This document shows positions 31,690 through 41,225 of a stretch of 64,000 bases of DNA, piece after piece (positions within the stretch are counted from its first letter, which is position 1; each line of letters opens with the position of its first letter). The stretch comes from Ascarosepion bandense (taxonomy: Eukaryota; Mollusca; Cephalopoda; Sepiida; Sepiidae). The translations under genes were made by a program, and so were the position numbers. The stretch lies in contig JBBBDQ010001293.1 of the NCBI GenBank assembly GCA_037127315.1, positions 2,974,501-3,038,500 on the forward strand. Reading direction: 5' to 3'. Below the pieces are notes generated by a model. That model made no database searches. It saw only the letters and a list, made by a program, of their open reading frames with translations, and had not been told where the DNA came from.

Positions 31690-33420
31690 GAGCAACTCAG
31701 ACACTTTATATGTGTGCGTGTTCGTTTGTTTGTTACTTTTAAACTGTCTTGTTAATTTTTTTTCTCTTTTGAGTATCATTCAGTTTTATGGGCCAGCTTC
31801 TTTTTTTTACATTGATTTGCAAAATTTGATTTGGTCGTTTTTCTTCAAAATTGTTTTGAGGGATTGTGATCCAATTTTGTGTGTGTGCTCTTCTTTTTTA
31901 GTGATAAAAATATGACATGGGTCATCAAGTTCTGCTTGTTGTTGTTGGAATCCATAATTACTATTTTTCGCAATGGCTCCCGATTTTTTTAAGTAATTTA
32001 GAGGACGTTTGAATTTATTGCGTCTGTGCATGTATCATAGTTTTTTCATGTTGCTTTGTTGAGGGAAGGCTTGTATTTTTTTTTAGAAATATTTCTTTCT
32101 GCATCATGAGCGTTTCATAATCTGCATTTTGGTAGATAGGCATTACCCTGAATTCACCTCCACTATATTATTGTAAGCGTTGGGAAACGTAAAATTTTCT
32201 TGTTATTGGTAGTTTAATGTTACTTGTGTGCAAGGCTAGTCTATAATTCAGGCCTTGTGTTGCTACCACATATTCTTTTGCGAAACCATCGCATTTTAGA
32301 GTATAAATTACGTTTTTAGAGTTGCAGCTCAGATTTGTCTTTGTTTCAGATGTAGATGTGTTTCCGAATTTGAAGTAGTTTCCTTCTATTATGACACTGC
32401 AGACCTCACATCTTTTTGTCGCAATTGTAGGTATCTTTTTATCTTTGGAAATAATTCTGGGTTACTTTTGTTGTGTGTGACAAATGCAAGAATGTTTTCT
32501 TCTTTTCCTTTTTTTTTTTGTTGTTTTTATTTTGTTTGTTTGATTCCGGAGAGATTCTAATGGTATTTCTTCTGCCAGTTTTAAACACTTGTATATTAAT
32601 GGAGCGGGGTATCCTCTTCTGTGTAATGTTTTTTCCGGGTATCTCTTGGAATATTTTGCCAAGGGTTTCGTCAGATATTATTGTGAAAATTCGTCGGGCT
32701 AGTGTGTAGGGGATGGATTTTAAACAATTTTTAGGGTGTTAACTCTTTAAATAAAGGTATTACTGGGTGTCTGTGGGTTTATGGTAAATGTCTGAGGTGA
32801 TATAATTGAGTTTTGTTTTTATGGGTATGTCTAGGAACGGCAGTTTTATATATCTAAATTCTAATGTAAACTTAAAAATTGGGGTGCAATTTTAGAGCAT
32901 ATTGTCTCGTTTATTTATGTCTCCTCATATTGATCCCCGAAAGATAAAACAATCACCTAGATATCGTTTTCCATGATTTAATGAATTCTGTTTTTATGTC
33001 TTCCCTATATTTATGCGTTGTAGTCCAGTGAATATCGGCTCGGAACGAGAAATATGGAAGCCGAGTTCAAATTCCAGTTGAATTCATTGCATTCACTTAC
33101 ACGCAAATACCCTTGGGAAAGGTATTAATCCGTATCTTTCCTCAAGTTATGGGTGAAATAACAGAACAGATTGGGTTCTATAGCCTAGGCTAGTAACCAG
33201 TCTACAGGAGAAAGCAATGGCAACCTACTTCGGGATAATCCTCTGCCCAGTCACTCATGTCTCTTTCGAGATATGATCACCCAAGCATGTTTCGCGTATG
33301 GCACTTAACTGACTGACTGACTATATTTGTATTCTATTTGGTTGTATAGATTTTCTTCTAGATATGCTAGTGTGAGTGTTGCATATGTTCGTGCCAGTAT
33401 ATTTATAATAATAAGCAAGT
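31690..33420 (-). pseudogene. Penelope-like element, RT plus GIY-YIG-like C-terminus, SINE inserted
   Basis: Minus strand, N to C: ARTYATLTLAYLEENLYN (33410-33350, RT motif with YA.L.L.YLE), then, after the SINE, FIKSWK and LDIPIKTKLNYITSDIYHKP TDTQ-like (the T-D-H-Y-L-type Penelope motif), IPYTLARRIFTII, LHRRGYPAPLIYKCLK (32620-32570), RCEVC, then NVIYTLKCDGFAKEYVV, KLPITRKFYVSQRL and GGEFRVMPIY (32330-32130). The last three fit a Penelope GIY-YIG endonuclease domain, although the YIG residues themselves are altered. Stops and frameshifts are present; inactive. Confidence 0.82.
33015..33325 (+). mobile_element. SINE body copy inserted in the Penelope-like element
   Basis: Complete body from GTTGTAGTCCAGTGAATATC to CTTAACTGACTGACTGA, with the 3' hairpin arms almost intact (CATGTCTC/GAGATATG). 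CTATATTTAT at 33004-33013 and CTATATTTGT at 33321-33330 are a likely 10-bp target duplication (9 of 10). No 5S head is present. Confidence 0.9.
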
Positions 33421-33481
33421 ATAAAAAATAATAACAAAAAATCTACACTTGAAAAAATGTTCACGGCTTCTAACTATATTT

Positions 33482-33552
<71 letters not shown>
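33482..33552. repeat. (AC)n(AT)n microsatellite
   Basis: AC dinucleotides to about 33532, then AT dinucleotides. Confidence 0.97.
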
Positions 33553-33654
33553 AATGGATAGAGATGTAGGTGTCAATAAATATACTTATGGATGTACATG
33601 CAATACACGCATATATATGTGTGAGTTAATAAAAGATTTCTCGACGTTATATAA

Positions 33655-33740
33655 CTGATTGAGCAGGTGAAGAGGCTCACGTATCAGTGGCTTTACCGCC
33701 TTGCTTGGGGTGATATGAAAAAAAAAACAAAACAAAAAAA
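33655..33740 (+). mobile_element. Minisatellite stub fused to LINE-A 3' tail
   Basis: GATTGAGCAGGTGAAGAGGC is the minisatellite edge; it runs directly into CAGTGGCTTTACCGCCTTGC, TTGGGGTGATATG and a poly-A stretch, the LINE-A terminus. Only about 60 bp survive, an extreme 5' truncation. Confidence 0.7.
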
Positions 33741-34085
33741 ACAGAGATTTACCTTATCTAATCCTGCTCGAGACGTAGAATATATATATATATATTATAC
33801 GCCGAATATATGTAACACGCTAAAATTTCCTCATGGATTAGGGAGTAGTGACATTGACGGATATCAAATCGCTCGAGTTTCGATCCCGGCTGGAAGCAAG
33901 TAGATGTGTCCAGCCACATTGATGAGCTGTGAGAAAGCGAAACAGCCGTGTATGTAAATGACAAATATATATGGCTCTCTTTACGACTGAGCTCTCTAGA
34001 GAGGAAAGGTTTAAAAATAATTACCACTTCTGCGATTTACGCGTTATTTATAACACGCCAAAATTTCACCTCTCTCATTCCATGC

Positions 34086-34130
34086 ACCCACTGATGAGCT
34101 GTAATACAGCGAAACAGGCTTGTATGTGGA
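34086..34130 (+). ncRNA. Hammerhead ribozyme core, copy 2 of array
   Basis: CTGATGAG at 34091-34098, stem II GCTG/CAGC with loop TAATA (34098-34110), GAAA at 34111-34114, short stem III ACA/TGT around GGCT, and A at 34124 as the cleavage nucleotide. Stem I has a mismatch at its third pair, so activity may be lower than in the next copy. Confidence 0.7.
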
Positions 34131-34249
34131 TGACTAATATATACACGCTAAAAGTCTGCCACCTTCTACCAAGCGCCCGTAGCTCAGAGGGAGAATCGCC
34201 GACTGACGCCAATTCGGTCGGATTTCAATCCTTGGTAAAAAGCAATCGG

Positions 34250-34300
34250 ATCTAACAGCACTGATGAGCTGTGATACAGCGAAACAGATCTGTCTGCGGG

Positions 34301-34305
<5 letters not shown>
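34250..34305 (+). ncRNA. Hammerhead ribozyme, canonical core, copy 3 of array
   Basis: CTGATGA at 34261-34267. Stem II GCTG (34268-34271) pairs with CAGC (34277-34280) around TGATA. GAA at 34281-34283. Stem III ACA (34284-34286) pairs with TGT (34291-34293) around GATC. C17 is at 34294, so the cleavage triplet is GUC. Stem I begins with A34260-T34295, C34259-G34296, G34258-C34297. Every invariant core base is present. It is type I with a minimal stem III, as in animal retrozymes, which often need a dimer to cleave well. Confidence 0.82.
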
Positions 34306-34359
<54 letters not shown>

Positions 34360-34400
34360 AGAGAGAGAGAGAGAGAAAATGAGAGAGATAATATATTGAC
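34305..34400. repeat. (TA)n and (GA)n microsatellite
   Basis: TA dinucleotides to about 34356, then GA dinucleotides to about 34375. Confidence 0.95.
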
Positions 34401-35634
34401 ATAAGAATAAAGGCTGCATGCAGACTGTCAGATAAACGCCAAGATACGTTCTTTAGGCCAAGTCTCCACTGTCTATACTAAAGATATCTTTGATACTGAG
34501 CACTTTTCCCTTACAAAATATGGCATTTTTAAACATTATATAGACACGCACGCCCGCACCTACGCGCGTTTATAAAGACATGCTGTGATTAATAACCAGA
34601 GTCCTTATTTTTAAGGAGTGACTTTTGAATGTTTTTTTGCTATATATTTGAACTAATTTTATCTCTTGTTTCAAGCAGTCTGCCCCGACTATGACACAAA
34701 ACAACATTCCATCTTGTAATTAACTCAGAGACCTTTATCTATCATTTCTGCGTAAAATTGGTTGTATCTATGCCAAATATGACACTGATTTTTATCTCTT
34801 TTCACATTGCAAATATAAAGACACATTCTGATAAAATACAATCAGCGAAGGCTTCAGGGTCACTTTAACTAGACACAGAAAGAAGAGCCTGTTTTTTCAA
34901 TTCTTACAAAAAATTTGAATTTTTATTTTTTTATTTTTTTGTGAATAAATAGAATTAAAAACTAAAAAGATGAAGAAAACAACAAAAATGAACAGAAAGA
35001 CGGAAAGAAGGTAATATAGAAACAAAGTAAGAAAATTATTTTTCTATAACTACAATTCGATTATTTGTAAGAAAATTTTGTTATCTGAATTTTTTAAATT
35101 TTGAACCTCCGGTTCGTAATGTTTGGGTGTTAGCACAGTAATATGCAGTTTTCATACAAACCATTAAAGATATTACAGTTATATCATTTAATTTTTTATT
35201 TGCTTGTTTTATATTATAATGAACATTCTTTCTATTATTTATTGAAAGAAAGAATAGGTTTTTCTTTGAAAAACAGAACAAAAAGTCTAATATATACAAT
35301 AGATTTATAAGTTTTAAAAATTTAAATATGCAAAAATAGGCGTCGTTTTTTCAGTAAACACATAAAATGGCTTTCAATTCAAATGAATATTAAAGCTAAG
35401 GCTAGAAAACACATGTACGTTCTTGACAGTGCAATTCATGACAGTACATGATTAGTCAGTAAGATTTAACTTCAAACTTGCTAAATACGAAGGAAATATT
35501 TCTTGTGGGATATGAAACAAACAACAATAGTAATAGAGAGTTAAATAATTGTTTCAAATATTTTAAGGGCAGAATTTGTTGTTGGCTATTAAAAACATGT
35601 ACATTTCTGAACATATTTTTACTTCAAAAGGCAA
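34401..35634. other. No gene seen; AT-rich
   Basis: About 1.2 kb. One 90-codon plus-strand frame ends in the mariner fragment that follows; upstream of that it shows no motif. Confidence 0.45.
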
Positions 35635-35765
35635 GAAATCCACTAAGATGCACTACATGCGGGAGAATACGGGAGAGTATGATCAACAAAACCCCTTGTA
35701 ATACTAAACATGAAAGAAGACAAAGATTATGGAAGCATTCACCAAATTAAAGACGGATATATTCT
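35635..35765 (+). pseudogene. Mariner-type transposase C-terminal fragment
   Basis: NKTPCNT at about 35686-35706 and, one frame over, IMEAFTKLKTDIFCNPW at 35728-35775 match the end of the mariner-type transposase whose N-terminus is seen at 13326. Only about 40 residues survive, immediately before a (TA)n tract. Confidence 0.55.
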
Positions 35766-35782
35766 GTAATCCCTGGTTGAAG

Positions 35783-35786
<4 letters not shown>

Positions 35787-35840
<54 letters not shown>
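35787..35840. repeat. (TA)n microsatellite
   Basis: About 54 bp of TA dinucleotides. Confidence 0.97.
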
Positions 35841-35842
<2 letters not shown>

Positions 35843-35949
35843 AATGAGTATAGAATGAGGAGAGAAAAAAAAGAAAAATTTTTTCCGTCCAAAACATTAA
35901 TTTAAAACAGTGCACGAAATATGGTGAATACAGCAGTGAATATTTATTA

Positions 35950-36114
35950 TAAATTATGTGTTAGAACATGTACATAGTTTCTTCTATATATGTCCTCTTC
36001 CCTACAATCATATGTTTGTTTCAGTGTTATGATTTAAACACTGAAACAAACATATGATTTTAGGAAAGAGAACATATATAGAAGAAATTATGTGCATGTT
36101 CTAAAACATAATAT
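35950..36114. mobile_element. Foldback element, about 75-bp imperfect inverted arms
   Basis: The left arm (35953-36027: TTAGAACATGTACATAGTTT, TCTTCTATATATGTCCTCTT, ATCATATGTTTGTTTCAGTG) pairs with the right arm (36037-36110) with a few mismatches around an about 9-bp loop. No coding; MITE/foldback class, distinct in sequence from the one at 11651. Confidence 0.75.
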
Positions 36115-36288
36115 ATATTAACGAAACGTGGTTATAAACAACCGACAATTTGAAAAAAATTGTTTGAACAGTAATTTTGTTTTTTTTATCGATACTCGTA
36201 TTTAAGTAGATGTTCTGTTTTTAATTAAACAGCATTATATATTTACTGTCCTGATTATTTACGATAAATTTTTATTACGAAAATGTGT

Positions 36289-36367
36289 GTCATTTGGTAG
36301 GATTCGAACCTGCGACCCCTATCTACATGCGGGAAGCAACGTCTTAGACCGCTCGACCACGAATGAC
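36289..36367 (-). pseudogene. tRNA-like sequence (Ser/Leu-type boxes), probable tRNA-derived relic
   Basis: Minus strand from 36367: acceptor GTCATTC pairs six of seven with AAATGAC. TGGTCGAGCGGTCTAAG fits an A box with D-stem GTC/GAC. GCAGGTTCGAATCCTAC contains a perfect B box (GGTTCGAATCC). The middle does not form a convincing anticodon stem, and no CCA-encoding or terminator context is seen. I therefore call it a tRNA pseudogene or SINE head rather than a working tRNA gene. Confidence 0.6.
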
Positions 36368-36483
36368 CTCCTGTCCAAGCGAGCTTTTAATCAAGCCTAT
36401 ATAACACAATTTTCGATTCATCGCAACAACCATATCTGCTCTGAAAACTAAAAAAAAAAATAATGTTCAAACAATTCATTTCA

Positions 36484-36620
36484 ATTAACTTTTTTACGGT
36501 TTATCAACCTTCTGTGGATTATTTAAAGCTTAAAGGTATTTTGAATTGTTAAGACCATTTGTTTTTCATGTGAACATTGTATTAATAACTTTGAAAATTT
36601 TCGGAATGACAATGATTTTT
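36484..36620 (+). repeat. Partial copy of the 20591-21086 repeat
   Basis: ACGGTTTATCAACCTTCTGT, GGATTATTTAAAGCTTAAAG and GTATTTTGAATTGTTAAGAC run parallel to 20610-20700. Confidence 0.5.
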
Positions 36621-36779
36621 CCAGATATTAGTCCTACTATTTAATCCGTCGATGAGGAAACAATGAATTCAGACGTTTTTCAAGCGTATTCAAGCATAAA
36701 TGAAATAAATCATTTGAAATAAATCATAGAAACATAACTTATAGGTATTCTCGTCAAATAATTCAATGAATTTCGAGGA

Positions 36780-36865
36780 TCCGTACTATCACCGAAGTTA
36801 AGCAATGTCGAGCCTAGTTAGTATTTTTATGAGTGATTGTTTGTAAATACTAGGTACAGTATGTT
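36780..36865 (+). mobile_element. 5S rRNA-derived SINE head, diverged
   Basis: TATCACCGAAGTTAAGCAAT at 36788, then GTCGAGCCTAGTTAGTATTT and ATGAGTGATTGT...TACTAGGTACAG, align with the 5S-like part of 19321-19437. Body sequence after it is barely recognisable. Confidence 0.75.
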
Positions 36866-36989
36866 TTGATTTACAGCTGGTGTAAATGATAATGTCTCGG
36901 AAGTTTTAGACGCAGAAGTTCAGCTCAGCTTCCTATTTTGTTGTTATTTCTGTGCTCTTAATAATTTGCTTAATTTGTTGAAGTTTTGT

Positions 36990-37430
36990 TTAGTGAATCT
37001 GATAAGTCATCGGATGTCTGCACACCATTTCCCGTCTATAAACTGTGTTTAAAACGATTTGCTTATCGTCGGATTGCAATTTTAAACTTTAACCTTGAGA
37101 ATCAATAGTCAAACAACTTGATAATTACTTCTTCGTTTTCATTTTATTCTTCTTTGTGACATCATCCATCAAGACGTTGGACATCACCCATCAAGACGTT
37201 GGACATCATAGCTCTTCACAATTCACCCTTCTCTTATCTCTTTGTAAATTTTGTATTTTGTGGATTGCAGCCACATTTCGTTGTAACACTGGTTTTCGTA
37301 AAATCGACGAATTTAAGCAGTGTCGATCCTGAACAGTATCTTGATGAATGCTCGTTTGGGAATACCCTGTTCTTTATGAATGTGTGAGGCGTGTAACGGA
37401 TAACTGGCTTTAAGTTCTTAATCAGAGAGC
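36990..37430 (+). repeat. Composite repeat carrying a second 5S-derived head (37287-37374)
   Basis: The 5S-like segment reads ACTGGTTTTCGTAAAATCGA, CGAATTTAAGCAGTGTCGAT, CCTGAACAGTATC and TTTGGGAATACCCTGTTC. Its upstream flank (37040-37270) is also found, inverted, upstream of the 5S head at 43262-43345, so flank and 5S head travelled as one unit. A 25-bp tandem repeat (CATCAAGACGTTGGACATCA twice) is at 37165-37210. Confidence 0.65.
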
Positions 37431-37434
37431 CAAG

Positions 37435-37563
37435 TTGAAATTATTCTTGGGCTAGTGATATTCAGTTGCGGGCAATACCCTTGAGAAATGTATGGATCTA
37501 TTTGCATACAAAATATTTAGATTTAAGCATTAGATAGTCTCTCTCTCTCTCTCTCTCTCTGTA

Positions 37564-37645
<82 letters not shown>

Positions 37646-37819
37646 TAGACTTTGAAAAAACAGTTACTCTAGCACTTCCGCATCGCTCATTTAGTAATTG
37701 AATTAGAGCACTCTAACTTGAAATTATTCTTGGGCTAGTGATATTCAGTTGCGGGCAAATACCCTTGAGAAATGTATGGATCTATTTGCATACAAAATAT
37801 TTAGATTTAAGCATTAGAT

Positions 37820-37856
<37 letters not shown>

Positions 37857-38125
37857 ATCTATATATCTATCTATCTATCTATCTATCTATCTGTATATAT
37901 ATATATATGATGGTAGACTTTGAAAAAACAGTTACTCTAGCACTTCCGCATCGCTCATTTAGTAATTGAATTAGAGCACTCTAACTTGAAATTATTCTTG
38001 GGCTAGTGATATTCAGTTGCGGGCAAATACCCTTGAGAAATGTATGGATCTATTTGCATACAAAATATTTAGATTTAAGCATTAGATAGTCTCTCTCTCT
38101 CTCTGTATATCTATCTATCTATCTA

Positions 38126-38174
<49 letters not shown>

Positions 38175-38257
38175 TATGATGGTAGACTTTGAAAAAACAG
38201 TAGTTACTCTAGCACTTCCGCATCGCTCATTTAGTAATTGAATTAGAGCACTCTAAC
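37435..38257. repeat. Tandem triplication of an about 275-bp segment with microsatellites
   Basis: Three consecutive copies start at 37435, 37718 and 37986. Each has TTGAAATTATTCTTGGGCTA, GTGATATTCAGTTGCGGGCA, CAAAATATTTAGATTTAAGC, then (TC)n, (ATCT)n and (TA)n of different lengths, then GATGGTAGACTTTGAAAAAA and CATCGCTCATTTAGTAATTG. Outside the microsatellites the copies are almost identical, so the event is recent. The unit joins 5S-SINE body on the left to the hammerhead-element leader on the right. Confidence 0.93.
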
Positions 38258-38439
38258 TACTGGTGGACGATACATCATACGCTAAAAGTCTGCCACCTTC
38301 TACCGAGCGCCCATAGCACAGAGTTAGAATCGCCGACTGATGCCAGTTCGGTCGCGTTTCAATCCTGGGTTAAAAACAATCGGATTTCTAACCGTACTGA
38401 TGAGCTGTGATACAGCGAAACAGATTTGTCTGCGTATGG

Positions 38440-38440
<1 letters not shown>
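38258..38440 (+). mobile_element. tRNA-like/hammerhead element, intact-looking core
   Basis: The leader ends in ACTACTGGTGGACGATACAT. CGCTAAAAGTCTGCCACCTT precedes a tRNA-like region (CGCCCATAGCACAGAGTTAG; B-box-like CGCGTTTCAATCC at about 38353), AACAATCGGATTTC, and then the ribozyme core at 38397-38430. Confidence 0.78.
38388..38440 (+). ncRNA. Hammerhead ribozyme, canonical core
   Basis: CTGATGA at 38397-38403. Stem II GCTG/CAGC around TGATA (38404-38416). GAAA at 38417-38420. Stem III ACA/TGT around GATT. Cleavage base C is at 38430. Stem I pairs A38396-T38431, T38395-G38432 (wobble), G38394-C38433 and C38393-G38434. All core bases are intact. Confidence 0.8.
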
Positions 38441-38482
<42 letters not shown>

Positions 38483-39242
38483 GTATCTACATCTTATGTA
38501 CCGTTTCATTAAAAAAAAATAATTGTTTTTAGCATTCCACTTAAAACTGTGATCTCATTGTTAAAAGAAGATTATATCGAAAATATATTTTAACCTCCTT
38601 GCCATCCATAAATACTTAGATTTTAGCATAAATAACCAATAGAGGTTGAGATGCCGCTAAAGAAACCAGCAGAACAACAACACACGCGTCGAACGGAATG
38701 TGAAAAAAAGATTCTTTTCCGGATATTTAACTAAATTTACAAATGTTCGTTAAGATCGGCAATACGCTGTCAAGGGTTGCTTAGTCAGAAATAATGGTCA
38801 AACTCAACGCTGATAAAAATCACCAGGAAACAAACTCCAGGTTGATAATCTACAGTGAAAACTAATAATAAAAATAAGTGGGAAGGAATGGCTGGTGCGA
38901 GTGTGGGATCAAGAGCAATGCATGTCATGAATTCTGTTTGCACGGTCGGCACGGTTTTGTAAATTGAAGTGCTGGTCAAACATCAAACTTGTACTTTTCG
39001 GGAAGAGAAACGTTATAGCCGAAGTGCTAAGGGGTAATCGAACTGTGAGCACCTGAAAAATATATTTGGCATATTGACTGACGATAGGCAAAGGAATTAT
39101 CCTAGAATTCAAATATCGAGTGTGTCACAATCGCTATGGCCAGAAGTAAATATTTGCATCGATATACTGATCGGTAAAGGTTCTTTTTGTAAATACCATC
39201 ATCTCGTTTACTACTTGACATAGCAGATTCGTTTTCACCCTT
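38441..39242. other. (TA)n at 38442-38480, then no recognised gene
   Basis: Overlapping minus-strand frames at 38785-39112 have moderate composition but no motif I recognise; a decayed transposable element is possible. Confidence 0.4.
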
Positions 39243-39244
39243 GA

Positions 39245-39305
<61 letters not shown>

Positions 39306-39325
39306 CTCTTGTTCATTATCTACCT
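39243..39325. repeat. (ATCT)n with the same CTTGTTCATT interrupter as the 22-kb array
   Basis: ATCT repeats end in ACTCTTGTTCATTATCTACC, the same interrupter found repeatedly at 22141-23014. Confidence 0.9.
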
Positions 39326-39629
39326 ATGTAGAAAATCATCGAGAATCCATTTGAGAATCTAATCACGACCGGTTCCCACTGTATTAGGCCCTTTATCTGT
39401 GGCTTATAAATTTGGCAAATGCCTTACTGATAAAAAAATGCCGTTAGTTAAAAGATATGTTTTGTTATTTTTTTTTATCAAAAACATTTTTGGATCTCTT
39501 AGTAGTAAATATTTTAATATGCGCCTCTCCCGTCGATGTGTTTTAAAGAAATATAAGAATACTTATACTCATATCACAATTAGATAGGTGGTATAGACTT
39601 TGTATAAAAATTATATTCTATATACCATG

Positions 39630-40560
39630 ACTCTCCACAACTTTCTTATATCGTGTACCTCTTAGCAGATTTTATCCCTTTGCTAAGGCACCTACGTTCT
39701 GTTCCGTCATTCATTAACTCAAGTGCGTCATTAAGCGCTTCACTGCTTTTGATTATGTCCTATCATTTTTGACCGTGATATGCCTCGTGAAGGTTAAATT
39801 TCCTAAGCCCACCTTCCTCATTATGTGTTCAGTTGCTGTTTCTTAATTCTCAGTGTAAGTATTCTTTCTGTCACCACTTATTAAAAAACTTCCTTGTTAC
39901 TTACGTGCCCATGGGATCCTCAGTATCCGTCTGTAGAACCATATTTCTGTTGAATATGGTTTTCTCTTTATTCGTGGGGAGATTGTGTAGCACTTACTGC
40001 ATTATATAAAAATGGATAGATGTTATGGTGCCCTTATACAAGGAATAGACTCTTCCTCTTACTATATACAATTACCTGCGTGACTTACGGGAAACAGCTA
40101 AGTAAGCAGTTGACAACCGTTAGTAAGCAGTTAAGTGCGCAGTAAATGCCAGCTTATTGCCAGTCAGGCAATAAGCAGCGTAACTGTACCGTTCGTGTTT
40201 ACTGATTATTAACACTTACTTTGTACATATGTTCTTGTTATACTAATACACTTTTTTGAACCTACCTTCTACTTTCCGTATCTTAATTCCGGCAAACCGG
40301 TTATTACAACTTTGCGCCGACGTTTCGCCACAACAACTTCGCAATAAATTGGCGACAAAGATCCACAACAATAGACCCGTCACTCTTTTCTTAGTAACCA
40401 AATTTTTCCGTTTCTCAGCGCCTTTCTTAGCGTTAGAAATGAGTTTTTTGCTAGTTTGCTTCCTGTTCGGATCTCGATGCCGCATTTTCCAATCTTTTTC
40501 CCAAATAGTTCAATACTGCACCTGCTTGATGTTTGTATGAATATGTGTAATTAAATACTT
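39630..40560 (-). pseudogene. LINE-B (RTE-like) fragment, split by a solo LTR
   Basis: Plus-strand text parallels 53700-54310 in order: CATTCATTAACTCAAGTGCG-zone, CTTCCTCATTATGTGTTCAG, GGGATCCTCAGTATCCGTCT, GTAGAACCATATTTCTGTTG, and, beyond the LTR, CACTCTTTTCTTAG, GTTCGGATCTCGATGCCGCA and CTGCACCTGCTTGATG. Heavy decay in all frames. Confidence 0.72.
40021..40370. mobile_element. Solo LTR, 350 bp, with 5-bp target duplication
   Basis: Begins TGTTATGGTG and ends ATCCACAACA (TGTT...AACA inverted ends), flanked by ATAGA at 40016-40020 and ATAGA at 40371-40375. An AATAAA at about 40343 lies near the 3' end. It interrupts a LINE-B fragment whose two sides resume in register. No internal gag/pol is present, so it is a solo LTR left by recombination. 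TTGGCGACAAAG at about 40349 recalls sequence next to the primer site of some Ty3/gypsy elements, but the superfamily is uncertain. Orientation (plus) rests only on AATAAA. Confidence 0.78.
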
Positions 40561-41094
40561 CTCTTTTTCTCATCTGTACTTTTCATAACACTTTTGTTTG
40601 GTCGATGATTAAAAAAATCAAATTATTTTTAGTCGAATTATATAAATTGACATCTCTTCTAATTAGATTACAATCTGCGATTAACGGAACGTATTTAATG
40701 TTTTCTTTTTAATATCATTTAGTGAAAAACATTACAGATAAATACTGAAATTCATTTCCATAATGTACAGCTTGCTGATATTCTTAGTTTTCGATTGATT
40801 TCTCTTTATGACCAAATCTTCTGAACAATAATGTCAAACCAGATTTTTCTTAATGCACCTGAACATATGGATGAAAGTGCATAAACAAAGCGACAAACAT
40901 TTGCTTTCATTGTTTTGACATATTTTGTCGATTTCTTGCAAACGAACTTCTTCGGGTTTAACAATGATGTCTCGCCAAGGATAATCTCATTGCGCAGACA
41001 TTCACGCTGTTCTATGCAATTGCAGAAAGCAGAAACAGCTGAGGCCTGTTTTTTTCTTCTATTAAACGAAGAAAACTGTAAGTAACTATTATGC
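40561..41094. other. No gene seen
   Basis: AT-rich; the 96-codon minus-strand frame at 40806-41096 shows no recognisable motif. Confidence 0.4.
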
Positions 41095-41225
41095 AATAAC
41101 AGTCGTTCTATACAGCAGTGAATGCTGGAAAATCACACAGATGAGGAAAAGTCTTAAGGCAACAGAGGAGTGGTTGTTTGGAAGGATGCTGGGAATAAAA
41201 GGGTCTAAACACGTGAGAAAATACG
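41095..41225 (+). pseudogene. LINE-B (RTE-like) C-terminal fragment
   Basis: Reads TVVLYSSECWKITQMRKSLK, then ATEEWLFGRMLGIKGSKHVR, matching the LINE-B '[13 protein letters not shown]...[11 protein letters not shown]' region. It ends where the LINE-A copy begins, so LINE-A inserted into it. Confidence 0.75.

Larger units (their letters stand above)
33781..34305 (+). mobile_element. Tandem hammerhead element (retrozyme-like), three about-171-bp units
   Basis: Three hammerhead cores occur in the same orientation at 33919-33952, 34091-34124 and 34261-34294. Predicted cleavage positions are 172 and 170 bp apart. Each unit opens with TGT..ATGAC.AATATA-like sequence after the cut and includes ACACGC.AAAA. 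Unit 3 (34125-34294) has tRNA-like A-box TAGCTCAGAGGGAGA (about 34179) and B-box-like GGATTTCAATCC (about 34220). Unit 2 lacks most of that core. Dimeric or longer arrays of small ribozyme-bounded monomers are the hallmark of retrozymes, which are mobilised as circular RNA by other retroelements. Confidence 0.75.

Noticed and set aside
38785..39112. Minus-strand overlapping frames as a small gene
   Set aside because: No motif, no supporting context; more likely chance or a decayed transposon.
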